Source: Cedecea lapagei
Lineage (GTDB): Bacteria; Pseudomonadota; Gammaproteobacteria; Enterobacterales; Enterobacteriaceae
DNA length: 64,000 bases
Reading direction: 5' to 3'
Assembly (NCBI RefSeq): GCF_900635955.1
Contig: NZ_LR134201.1
Location: 1,240,001 to 1,304,000, forward strand
Shown here: one piece after another, positions 1-7,454 of the stretch
How positions within the stretch are numbered: the stretch's first letter is position 1
Layout: each line of letters begins with the position of its first letter
The notes under the pieces: generated by a model
What the model was told of the DNA's origin: nothing
Seen by the model: only the letters and a program-made list of their open reading frames with translations
Database searches by the model: none
Translations under genes and position numbers: made by a program

Positions 1-714
1 AACGGCGTGGTGGTGAGCTATATCAATAATCAGAGCGGCAAGCTGCACCGCGTGAAAAGCCGCAATGCCATCATGGCGGGCTACAACATGATGATCCCCT
101 ATATCGTGCCGGAGGCGCCGGAGCAGCAGAAAGAAGATCTGCGCCTCAACGTGAAAGCGCCGCTGGTCTACACCAACGTGGTGGTGAAAAACTGGCGTGC
201 TTTTAAAAATACCGGTGTGCACGAATTCTATTCTCCTGCCGCGCCATACAGCCGCGTGAAGCTTGACTACCCGGTAAGCATGGGGGACTACCATCACCCG
301 CAGACGCCGGATGACCCGATGTGTATTCACATGGTGTACGTGCCGACCTATCCAGGGAGCAACATGTCACCGCGCGAGCAGTTCCGCCGGGGCCGTGCCT
401 TCCTGCTCGGCTCTACTTTTGAAGCTCATGAGCAGATGATTCGCTCTCAGCTGCAGGAGATGCTGGGCCACACTGGTTTTGACCACGAGCGCGATATCGC
501 GGCCATTACGGTTAACCGCTGGGCGCATGGTTATGCCTATTACGCAAACTCCCTGAGCGATGATATGGAAAAGATGCCCGAGATTATTAAACGTGCCCGC
601 CAGCCCATTGGCCGCATCACGATTGCAAACTCCGACTCCGACTGGAGTGCTTATGCTCATGCGGCGATCGACCAGGCATGGCGTGCGGTGAACGAACTAG
701 TGGCGATGGGGTAA
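1..714 (+). CDS. FAD-dependent amine oxidoreductase, C-terminal part (spermidine dehydrogenase-like)
   Basis: The reading frame is open to the first base, so this is the 3' end (about 237 codons) of a longer gene. The tail, with GRITIANSDSDW followed by a helix containing AAIDQAWRAV, resembles the C-terminal FAD-contacting segment of flavin amine oxidases. From memory it is closest to spermidine dehydrogenase-type enzymes, whose electrons pass to a cytochrome. A triheme cytochrome c gene follows 6 bases after the stop, which fits a periplasmic flavoprotein/cytochrome pair feeding the respiratory chain. The N-terminal Rossmann motif and any signal peptide lie outside the window, so the substrate is uncertain; another amine or alcohol is possible. 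Confidence 0.6.
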   Translation, partial: NGVVVSYINNQSGKLHRVKSRNAIMAGYNMMIPYIVPEAPEQQKEDLRLNVKAPLVYTNVVVKNWRAFKNTGVHEFYSPAAPYSRVKLDYPVSMGDYHHPQTPDDPMCIHMVYVPTYPGSNMSPREQFRRGRAFLLGSTFEAHEQMIRSQLQEMLGHTGFDHERDIAAITVNRWAHGYAYYANSLSDDMEKMPEIIKRARQPIGRITIANSDSDWSAYAHAAIDQAWRAVNELVAMG

Positions 715-720
715 CCAGAC

Positions 721-1923
721 ATGAAACCTATTTTAGCGGCTATCACCATTCTCTTTTCCGCCAGCAGCTTTGCTGCCGTTTCGCAAGGCGAGTACGTGGC
801 GCGGGCGTCCGACTGTATTGCCTGCCATACCGTGGACGGTGGCCAGGCGATGGCCGGCGGCAAAAAGTTTGCTACGCCGGTGGGCGATATCTACTCCACC
901 AACATCACGCCTGATAAAACCCACGGCATCGGTAATTACAGCTACGAAGATTTCGAGAAGGCGGTTCGCCAGGGGATTGCCAAAGATGGCCATGCGCTCT
1001 ACCCGGCGATGCCTTATCCTTCCTACGCCAAAATGACCGATGAGGACGTGAAGGCGCTCTACGACTACTTTATGAAGGACGTCACGCCGGCGGCGACCGC
1101 CAATAAAGAGAACGACATCCCGCTGCTGCTGTCAGCCCGCTGGCCGCTGCGCGTGTGGAATGGGCTGTTTGTGGATGACGTAAAATCCGGCGGCGTGGTT
1201 GTTGACGCCAGCGGAGATAACGCCGAGAAAATCAAACGCGGTGCTTACCTGGTGCAGGGGCCGGGACACTGTGGCGCCTGCCATACGCCGCGCGGTATTG
1301 CGATGCAGGAGAAAGGTTACGATGACTCCAGCCCGGAATTCCTGAGCGGCGCGATGATCGACGGCTGGTATGCGCCTTCTCTGCGCGGCATGAATATGTC
1401 CACGCAGGAAGTGAAAGATCTGCTTAGCAAAGGCAGAAGCCAGCATCACGCCATCGCCGGACCGATGGGTGAGGTGGTTACCCAGAGTACCCAGTACCTT
1501 ACGGATGCCGACCTGGAGGCTATCGCGCTTTATATCGCCAATTTCAAACCGCAAAAACCAGCGGCAACGCCGGTGAATACCGCCGTGCTTTCACAGCCAT
1601 CCGACGGTAAAACGCTCTATATGCGTTACTGTTCAACCTGCCATAGCCCGGACGGGAAGGGTACTGACTATAACGTCCCTTCGCTGGTGGGCAACTCGGC
1701 GGTAATGGCGAAAGATCCGTCGTCGCTGATCCGCGTGATCGCTGACGGGGCGCATACGCCACAAACCCAGGGCACTATTCCGTTTATGATGCCTGGCTAC
1801 AAAGGCATATTGTCAGATAAAGAGATGACCGATGTGGTGAATTACGTGCGCGGCACATGGGGCAACGGCGCGCCTGCGGCAACCGAAGCTGAGGTGAAGA
1901 AGATTACCGGCGAGGGCAAATAG
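721..1923 (+). CDS. Triheme c-type cytochrome, electron-accepting subunit of a periplasmic dehydrogenase
   Basis: 400 residues with a Sec signal peptide (about residues 1-19, ending SSFAA). There are three CxxCH haem-attachment motifs: CIACH at residues 32-36, CGACH near 184 and CSTCH near 303. This is the layout of the cytochrome subunits of alcohol, gluconate and related flavin dehydrogenases, which carry electrons from the dehydrogenase to ubiquinone or an oxidase at the outer face of the inner membrane. It follows the flavoprotein gene by 6 bases and ends at a strong terminator, so the two are one transcript. Haem attachment would need the Ccm system, which is encoded at 8.6-14.9 kb. The function as an electron acceptor is family knowledge; the partner is inferred from adjacency. 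Confidence 0.88.
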   Translation: MKPILAAITILFSASSFAAVSQGEYVARASDCIACHTVDGGQAMAGGKKFATPVGDIYSTNITPDKTHGIGNYSYEDFEKAVRQGIAKDGHALYPAMPYPSYAKMTDEDVKALYDYFMKDVTPAATANKENDIPLLLSARWPLRVWNGLFVDDVKSGGVVVDASGDNAEKIKRGAYLVQGPGHCGACHTPRGIAMQEKGYDDSSPEFLSGAMIDGWYAPSLRGMNMSTQEVKDLLSKGRSQHHAIAGPMGEVVTQSTQYLTDADLEAIALYIANFKPQKPAATPVNTAVLSQPSDGKTLYMRYCSTCHSPDGKGTDYNVPSLVGNSAVMAKDPSSLIRVIADGAHTPQTQGTIPFMMPGYKGILSDKEMTDVVNYVRGTWGNGAPAATEAEVKKITGEGK

Positions 1924-1946
1924 CGCCGTCAGATAAGCCGTAAACG

Positions 1947-1969
1947 GGGGCCTTTGTGGCCCCTTTTTT
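1947..1969 (+). terminator. Rho-independent terminator after the cytochrome gene
   Basis: A six-base-pair GC stem (GGGGCC/GGCCCC) with a five-base loop is followed directly by six T residues, 23 bases after the cytochrome stop codon. Confidence 0.85.
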
Positions 1970-2226
1970 GTGGCGGGTGAAGTTGAATTCTTTTTAGGCC
2001 GCGTCATGGGGGCGAAAGGTTGTATCACCGCGACCGGCGAGTAGCCCTTCAATCGAGATATCTTCGTTTAAAGTATCCCTGTGAATACCACGGGCGCTTG
2101 ATTCATAGTCGGCGCGCTGCGCCTGATTTGCATTGAGCAATAATCAGACTGATTGGGCTGCCATAATTGAGCAATGCCTCCTGAAATTCGCTATTATCCG
2201 ACTCCACTCTCCAGCCGGGCAGCCCG
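1970..2226. other. Intergenic region upstream of the RluA-family gene
   Basis: No convincing coding frame is present. The only visible structure is a direct repeat of the ten bases ATTGAGCAAT at 2132-2141 and 2166-2175, 34 bases apart. It lies 50-95 bases before the start of the pseudouridine synthase gene and could be an operator pair or chance. No clear -35/-10 pair was found. Confidence 0.4.
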
Positions 2227-2925
2227 ATGTCGACGATTATTGATACTTTTATTGCCCCGCCTTGCTTTGATGAGATAGAGATCCTTTATCAGGATGAGCA
2301 CCTGGCGTTAATCAATAAACCCAGCGGGCTGCTGAGCCTTTCGGGGAAAAATCCGCAGAATCTCGACTCGGTACATCACCGGCTGGTGCAGGTATTCCCC
2401 GGCTGCACGCTGGTGCATCGCCTGGATTTTGGCACCTCCGGGCTGATGGTCATTGCGCTTAATAAGGCGATCAATGCCGCGCTCTGCCAGCAGTTCAGCC
2501 AGCGTTCGGTTGCAAAGATTTATACCGCGCTGCTTTGCGGGCATCTGGAGAATGATGAAGGGGTCATAGACGCGGCGATTGCCAAAGATCCGGCGTTGTT
2601 TCCGCTGATGTCGATTTGCTCCGTCAGCGGCAAGCCTGCCCGTTCGCGTTACCGGGTCATCGAGCGTTTTTATCGTGAGCTGGAGGATGGTATGCAGCTG
2701 CCGTTGACGCGGGTGCGGTTCACGCCGGAGACCGGGCGCACCCATCAATTACGCATACACGCTCACTATCTGGGGCATCCTATTTTGGGCTGCGATCTGT
2801 ATGGCGGGCTTGCATTACCTGGCACCGAACGGGCGCCACGGCTGATGCTGCATGCCAGCGAGCTGCATTTTTTTCACCCCGTCAGCGGCGAGCCGATGGC
2901 CGCCCGCTGCGGCAGCCCCTTCTGA
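2227..2925 (+). CDS. RluA-family pseudouridine synthase (paralogue of RluA)
   Basis: 232 residues, the size of RluA-type enzymes that isomerise uridine to pseudouridine in rRNA or tRNA. The catalytic block HRLDFGTSG, with the catalytic Asp, is at about residues 64-72. The downstream GRTHQLRIHAHYLGHPILG motif is the second conserved block of the family. An N-terminal KPSGLLS segment is also typical. There is no S4 domain. It differs enough from E. coli RluA (for example HRLDFG instead of HRLDMA) to be a separate paralogue, so its target site is not known. The ATG at 2227 is used because the frame begins there and the conserved domain starts soon after. The gene converges on ymjA. Confidence 0.85.
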   Translation: MSTIIDTFIAPPCFDEIEILYQDEHLALINKPSGLLSLSGKNPQNLDSVHHRLVQVFPGCTLVHRLDFGTSGLMVIALNKAINAALCQQFSQRSVAKIYTALLCGHLENDEGVIDAAIAKDPALFPLMSICSVSGKPARSRYRVIERFYRELEDGMQLPLTRVRFTPETGRTHQLRIHAHYLGHPILGCDLYGGLALPGTERAPRLMLHASELHFFHPVSGEPMAARCGSPF

Positions 2926-2949
2926 CGGGAAAACTCATCGCGGCAGAGT

Positions 2950-3195
2950 TTACTCGTTGCCCCACTGGTTAAGAAACTCGGCGATTTCGTCGATGCGCTG
3001 CACCGCAATACCGGCTTCAACGGCCATTTCACCCTGTGCTTCCTCGCTGATTTCCTCGTTATTCATTAAACGAGTGACCAGCAGCTGGAAATAGTGCGCC
3101 ACGGCATCACGTTCATCATCGGACACCGGCTTTGCCGACTCCGTCGAGTACTCGTCCGCGATGTCATAGTATTTCAGGTCGATTTCGTTATTCAT
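2950..3195 (-). CDS. ymjA: YmjA family small protein (DUF2543)
   Basis: 81 residues, nearly identical over its length to E. coli YmjA, including the block HYFQLLVTRLMNNEEISEEA and the C-terminus EIAEFLNQWGNE. The frame runs further upstream, but the ATG at 3195 gives the family length and the family N-terminus (MNNEIDLKYYDIADEY). It is a soluble, acidic, mostly helical protein of unknown function. In E. coli it lies beside the putrescine-utilisation genes; here it sits alone, convergent with the pseudouridine synthase gene and 25 bases from it. Confidence 0.9.
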   Translation of the reverse strand: MNNEIDLKYYDIADEYSTESAKPVSDDERDAVAHYFQLLVTRLMNNEEISEEAQGEMAVEAGIAVQRIDEIAEFLNQWGNE

Positions 3196-3216
3196 GCTTA
3201 TCTCTGGGTTTGTTAG

Positions 3217-3447
3217 CCTGGCCGCGATAATACCATTGTTCTCCCGCCAAAAGGGATCAGTGAGTTTCTTCTGCACGCAGGGCTTGCCGCAGATACCGTC
3301 GCGCCTGGCGTGGTACCGCTGACGCCGGGGCTACACCGCGAGTTTGGCCTGGCGTGTTCTTCAACGGGAAAAACGTTCCCGGCGGTTCAGGCTCTGGTTA
3401 CCCGGCTGCGCAAGGCGAGATGCGCCAATCTTTTCAATAGCCTTTAG
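3217..3447 (+). pseudogene. Possible remnant of a LysR-type regulator C-terminus
   Basis: A frame opening after a stop at 3214-3216 and ending with TAG at 3445-3447 has no start codon in a sensible place. It reads GVVPLTPGLHREFGLA and then AVQALVTRLRKA, the pattern of the last strand and helix of a LysR effector-binding domain. No helix-turn-helix part exists upstream, because ymjA occupies that position on the other strand. If real, this is a decayed fragment left by rearrangement. The rest of the 3196-3541 gap shows nothing else except the promoter region of the following small gene. Confidence 0.4.
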
Positions 3448-3541
3448 ACATAAATGTGTACACTTTTTCAACCGCGGCTTCTGGTGTTCAAAATCTGGTC
3501 ACGCTAGATTGATTGTCAGGTTTTCTATAGCAGGTGACAAA

Positions 3542-3769
3542 ATGAAAGTTTTAAGTATCGTTGGTGCAACATTGTTGGCGACATCATTCCATGCCGCAGC
3601 TTTCGTTTCCAGCTCCTCTGTTCACCCGGAGCAGACGGTAAATGCGAATAATAACGCTGCGAATGGGCATGCCATTCCCTCTGAAGCCAACTACGATATC
3701 ACCAAAATTATCCCCATTGCAGGCTGTAACTGTGCCTTTTGCACCGCGCTGCGTAGCGCGAATTTATAG
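3542..3769 (+). CDS. Small exported protein with a C-terminal CxCxxC motif
   Basis: 75 residues, function unknown. The ATG at 3542 is chosen because AGGTGA lies at normal spacing before it and because it opens a clear Sec signal peptide (MKVLSIVGATLLATSFHAAA). The frame upstream of it is not protein-like. The mature part is about 55 residues, rich in Asn, Ala and Ser. It ends in IAGCNCAFCTALRSANL, so the only three cysteines form a CNCAFC cluster near the C-terminus. This could be a metal site or disulfide in the periplasm; that is inference. The stop codon overlaps the end of the convergent small gene on the minus strand (TTATAG, 3764-3769). I do not recognise a named family. Confidence 0.65.
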   Translation: MKVLSIVGATLLATSFHAAAFVSSSSVHPEQTVNANNNAANGHAIPSEANYDITKIIPIAGCNCAFCTALRSANL

Positions 3770-4046
3770 CCTGATGTTGCTTTTGCAGGCCTCGTTTTCG
3801 CCATAAAAACGGGCCTGAACCTGCCAAAGCCCGCGCGTTAAATTATCAGTCATACCAGGCTGGCGCTCGCTGATGATAATCTCCATGCTGACAATCAGCT
3901 CTTCCGGTGTGCTGCGCGTAAGCCGCTTCTTTGACCATCCGCTCCTTGTCCAAAACATCTTTAGCGTACGTCAACCGGTTGTGGGCGCTAGTCTTGAGTT
4001 TCTGAGCGACGGTGTGGATATCGGTCTCTTTGCTGGCGTCCGGCAT
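3764..4046 (-). CDS. Small conserved-looking protein, apparently frameshifted
   Basis: Two overlapping minus-strand frames look like halves of one gene. The first starts at the ATG at 4046 (AGGTG eight bases upstream) and reads sensibly to about residue 45, including KLKTSAHNRLTYAKDVLDKE. The next frame then reads PEELIVSMEIIISERQPGM and on to LWQVQARFYGENEACKSN, with a stop at 3764. A one-base removal between about 3905 and 3930, for example in the AAA of GTCAAAGAA, joins them into roughly 93 residues. The joined protein would be a soluble, charged, helical protein of unknown function. Alternatives are a real pseudogene or two short non-coding frames. Confidence 0.45.
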
Positions 4047-4245
4047 TGTTTTCACCTGTGTTATGCAGAAAGAAAAACTCAGTCAGTGCACGACCGTAGC
4101 AGTAGAATCAATGGATTAAAATGCGTGCGGGTCAGGGTTAAAGAGGCAGTTTCCGGCTAACACTCTCATTTCTGGTATTATATTGCCGCGAATCTTTACG
4201 CTACTCTAAATCTACTTTCGGAAAATGATGAATAACGGACCTACC

Positions 4246-5664
4246 ATGAAACGGACTGCCTCGCTAGTTCTGGGACTCACGCTCACCGCACCGGCTTTCG
4301 CCATAAACATGCCCGAACCCGCCCCTGTTAAAAGCATCGAAGTGGTGCCCGGTACGACCGTACGCTTTGGGCCTGGGATCAATACGGCTTATCGCGTGAC
4401 GACCATGGCAGGGCTGACTAGCGAGGTCTGGATGTACACCGACTGTCGGACCGACGATAAAACGCTGCTGTTTATTAATGCACAGACGAATAAAAGTTTG
4501 CGCGTCTACGCGATGAACTCCATCAGCCGTTATACGGCGGGGACGGCATTCGAGCCGGATGCTGACAGCCCGTTTATGACTACGCCAGGGCTGGATCTCT
4601 GTAAGCAAAATGTGCCGGAAGCGAAGTGGGCTGGTATCCCTTCCACGAGTCAGAACGGTGAAAAGCAGTTTGTTGATGTCTCTAATAGCCAGCGTGAAGG
4701 GACGATGCTGAAAGCCCGCCTGGCGACAGACTTCGATAAAATCTATCACGAAGAAAAATACGGTGCGCCTTACTCGGTAAAAATCGAGGATGTGGTGTTC
4801 AACTGCGAAAAAGCAGAGGGCATCACGGCCCGCACTTTCTCGCTGGATAACCAGGGCATGGCAACGGACACCTCAGCTGGGGAAAACAAAGCCCTCACGC
4901 GGGAAGCGACGAGCGTGGCAAAAATGCTTTGTGGCGCCAGCGATCTGTCGAGCTACAAAGGCATAGGCACGCTCGTCCGGCGTGACAAAGAGGTGGCTGA
5001 CACCACGCCGGCGAAGCCGGATTTAGACAATAACTCACCGGCGGCATTGCAGCGGGTTGCCCTTCCGGCGCAGGTGACAAAGGCTATTAATAAAATCTTT
5101 ACCGATCCGCAGCAAAAACCGGCTTTCCGTTCGATAAGTTTTACCCAGGGAAGCCCGGAAGGAGACGGCCTTACGCTTAGGGCGAAAGTTGACGCTCAGC
5201 CGGACGGCACGACGCTTACCGTGACGAAGATGAGCATCGGCAATGCCGATTTCTATTCCCAGTATCAGCGCTTATTTAACATGGTGGATGTGAAGAAGTG
5301 GGAAACTATGTCCGAAGCGCCGTGGGTTAGCAAAAATCTGGAGAGCAATTTCACGCTCCCGCTACAGCCGGGCAAAACTTATTCCTCACGCAGCCTGGTT
5401 AGCAACAAGGATAAGCCTGATACAGAGCAAACCCTAAGTCAGGTCTGCGTGACCGGTAAAGAATGGCAAAATGCTGCCGATATTCATCCTAATTTCCCAG
5501 GCCGTTACCTTGAGTTAATTTGTAAACAGGATCTCGGCGACGGCAAAGAAGCCAGCGGTGACTACGCCTATTTTGAAGACCTGCGCATGTTTATTCGCTT
5601 TGGTTATCAGGAGAAGGGCGAGGCGAAGCGGTTTATCTATAGCGATGTGAAGGTGGTGCGGTAG
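4246..5664 (+). CDS. Exported protein of unknown function (472 residues)
   Basis: The ATG at 4246 opens a clean Sec signal peptide (MKRTASLVLGLTLTAPAFA). In-frame ATGs at 4225 and 4228 would add a charged seven-residue leader and are less likely. The mature protein of about 450 residues has no lipobox, no transmembrane segment after the signal and no motif I recognise. Cysteines are few and scattered (for example CRTDD, LCKQN, FNCEK, MLCGAS, VCVTG, LICKQ), consistent with disulfides in the periplasm. The region after residue 270 looks like a second beta-rich domain. It stands alone between a small convergent gene and an AT-rich ynfC-like gene. No function can be assigned. Confidence 0.75.
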   Translation: MKRTASLVLGLTLTAPAFAINMPEPAPVKSIEVVPGTTVRFGPGINTAYRVTTMAGLTSEVWMYTDCRTDDKTLLFINAQTNKSLRVYAMNSISRYTAGTAFEPDADSPFMTTPGLDLCKQNVPEAKWAGIPSTSQNGEKQFVDVSNSQREGTMLKARLATDFDKIYHEEKYGAPYSVKIEDVVFNCEKAEGITARTFSLDNQGMATDTSAGENKALTREATSVAKMLCGASDLSSYKGIGTLVRRDKEVADTTPAKPDLDNNSPAALQRVALPAQVTKAINKIFTDPQQKPAFRSISFTQGSPEGDGLTLRAKVDAQPDGTTLTVTKMSIGNADFYSQYQRLFNMVDVKKWETMSEAPWVSKNLESNFTLPLQPGKTYSSRSLVSNKDKPDTEQTLSQVCVTGKEWQNAADIHPNFPGRYLELICKQDLGDGKEASGDYAYFEDLRMFIRFGYQEKGEAKRFIYSDVKVVR

Positions 5665-5821
5665 TTTAGCGTCATTTCCAGCATCTTATAATAGGCATAA
5701 TCGTTTATACAACAATGATAGATTATTTTTTAAAATTACTACTTCGCGCACATTAGCTTTATGGGAATTAAATGAGAACCGCGTCACCGAAGGTACAATA
5801 CCATTAAGAAAGGAATGACCA

Positions 5822-6531
5822 ATGAAGGCAAGAACGTTATTTATCTTATCAATTTTGGCAGTGTCATTTAATGCCGCTGCATTGACTCAATTCAAACCGG
5901 CTGTTTTAAATGCTGCTCTTTTGTTTGATCATAATCCCAGTACCGGTAACGTAAAGCATAGTCTCCAGTCGATCAGAGATGAGCAAGGAAAACTTCAGGT
6001 GATGACGGAGGTTAAGTACGATCGCAGCGGGTGTTTCACGAATATCAACATGGTTGATAGAGTAAATGGCAGAATATTCCATGTAATCAATAAAGATGGA
6101 GTACTAAGCTCTTTTAAAGGCCAGCCTATTACTGGAAAAGTTAATAAGCACTGCGAAATCACTGAGCTTGAGAATGAGCAGGGAAAATATACATTCATTT
6201 ATAATGTGCATGGTTTGCTTGAAAAAGCGGTGGACAGAGATACGGGCAAAGTTGCAACGCTATATGAATATCGCAATAGCCAATTCCCTGAGCGTATAAG
6301 AGATTACAATGAACCAAGAGACGACCGCTTTTTTATCCATCAGGAAGCGCGCAATTCCTTGACTCGGAGCTGGTATCAAAAAGTCAGGGCTTAACAGTCA
6401 GGGTGAAGCAAAGCTGTACTTATACTGCTGATGGTAATGCAGACAAATGCTCGCTGATATCTTCCATTAAAGATGATTATCATGGCGCAACACAGTTATG
6501 GATTTCTAGTCAAGAAACAGAATATTTCTGA
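5822..6531 (+). CDS. YnfC-like exported protein (UPF0257), frameshifted as read
   Basis: The frame from 5822 stops at 6394 after 190 residues, but coding continues in the next frame to TGA at 6529-6531. That second part reads TVRVKQSCTYTADGN and KCSLISS, matching the C-terminal VKQSC.Y....N...C.LI pattern of E. coli YnfC. Adding one A to the AAAAA run at 6378-6382 joins the halves into 236 residues, the length I recall for YnfC. The N-terminal half also matches (a DEQG block, then GCF). Unlike YnfC, which is a lipoprotein, this protein has a plain Sec signal (MKARTLFILSILAVSFNAAA) without a cysteine. It is AT-richer than its neighbours, and its function is unknown. Confidence 0.75.
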
Positions 6532-6564
6532 TTCTAATAAAAATGGGCGAACCGAAGTTAGAAC

Positions 6565-6595
6565 TCAGGCGGCCCGGCAAAACCAGTCCGCCTGA
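6565..6595. terminator. Hairpin between the convergent ynfC-like gene and yaiL
   Basis: An eight-base-pair stem, TCAGGCGG/CCGCCTGA, with a 15-base loop lies in the 77-base gap between two convergent genes. There is no long T run on either side, so it may be a weak or Rho-assisted bidirectional terminator. Confidence 0.5.
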
Positions 6596-6608
6596 ACTCA
6601 ACACATCT

Positions 6609-7148
6609 TTACCACATCAAATCGTCAGGCACGACAAAGTCCGCGTACGGATCGTCTTCGTCTTTTGCTTCTTGGGTAAGCTCGCTGCTCAACACAATAA
6701 AGCTGGCGTCGCGCTGTTTAATTTTATCAGCAACGCCTGCAGGAATGATGGCGTATTCCCCTTCAGGATTTTTATCTGAAATCAGGCGGGCAATGGCCAG
6801 ACGTCCTTTGGTCAGCTGAGCCTGGGTAATTTTATCGACGTACACTTTTTTAATTAAGTTATTGTCCGTGAAGTTATAGCCGATATCGCCCTTCGAAATA
6901 ACAATGCGGTTCATCTCGATCAACTGCTTGATCTGAGCCTTATATTCTTTGGCTAAGGTGGCCTGCCTTTGCTGTTCGCTTAGCTCTTTATCACGCTCAA
7001 CCTGCGCCTGCTTGTTGGCTTCAACGGCTTCTCTTGCCTCGCGCGCCTGTACGCGTGATTTCTTCGCGGTGCGCTGCACTTTGGCCACTTTTTTGCTGCT
7101 GACGAGGCCAGCTTTGAGCATCTGCTCTTGTAAGGTTAGTTTTGTCAT
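6609..7148 (-). CDS. yaiL: YaiL, DUF2058 nucleoprotein-associated family
   Basis: 179 residues, the same length as E. coli YaiL and very similar throughout: N-terminus MTKLTLQEQMLKAGLVSSKK, a Lys/Arg/Glu/Gln-rich coiled-coil stretch at about residues 20-75, then a compact beta-rich domain ending DDPYADFVVPDDLMW. The family is described only as a polynucleotide-associated or nucleoprotein regulator; its biochemical role is not established. In E. coli the gene is far from argW, so its position here reflects rearrangement of this chromosomal segment. Confidence 0.93.
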   Translation of the reverse strand: MTKLTLQEQMLKAGLVSSKKVAKVQRTAKKSRVQAREAREAVEANKQAQVERDKELSEQQRQATLAKEYKAQIKQLIEMNRIVISKGDIGYNFTDNNLIKKVYVDKITQAQLTKGRLAIARLISDKNPEGEYAIIPAGVADKIKQRDASFIVLSSELTQEAKDEDDPYADFVVPDDLMW

Positions 7149-7305
7149 GTTCTTTTCGACGGCTGAGGAATCGTTAAAGGGATTATATCCTCAATGCTTG
7201 AGGCGTTTCCATGCTGAGGGCGAGTAAAGCTTATGCTGCTGATAAAAATGGATATTTTTAAAAAAATAATTTGAGTAAAGGGCAGGGCAGAAGAGAGAAG
7301 TCTGA

Positions 7306-7380
7306 TGGCGTTCCCTGCAGGAATCGAACCTGCAACTAGCCCTTAGGAGGGGCTCGTTATATCCATTTAACTAAGGGAAC
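7306..7380 (-). tRNA. argW: tRNA-Arg, anticodon CCU (argW)
   Basis: On the minus strand the 75-base cloverleaf runs from GTTCCCT to AGGGAAC with discriminator G and an encoded CCA. The T-loop is GGTTCGATTCC and the anticodon loop is CTCCTAA with anticodon CCT, reading the rare AGG codon. It is nearly identical to E. coli argW and sits beside yfdC as in E. coli. The acceptor stem differs by compensating changes. In E. coli this tRNA is the attachment site of an integrated prophage; here its 3' end leads directly into the 157-base gap before yaiL and no integrase is present. Confidence 0.97.
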
Positions 7381-7454
7381 GCAGCGGGCGTAGTATACCC
7401 GCTTTTCGAGACAGGTTAAGGGGTTAAGCTACCGTTTGCCTGTTTACTGAACAG

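Noticed and set aside
7149..7454. Possible prophage or island insertion at argW
   Set aside because: The tRNA is intact, and there is no integrase, no duplicated 3' end and no phage gene in the flanks; yfdC sits on the expected side.
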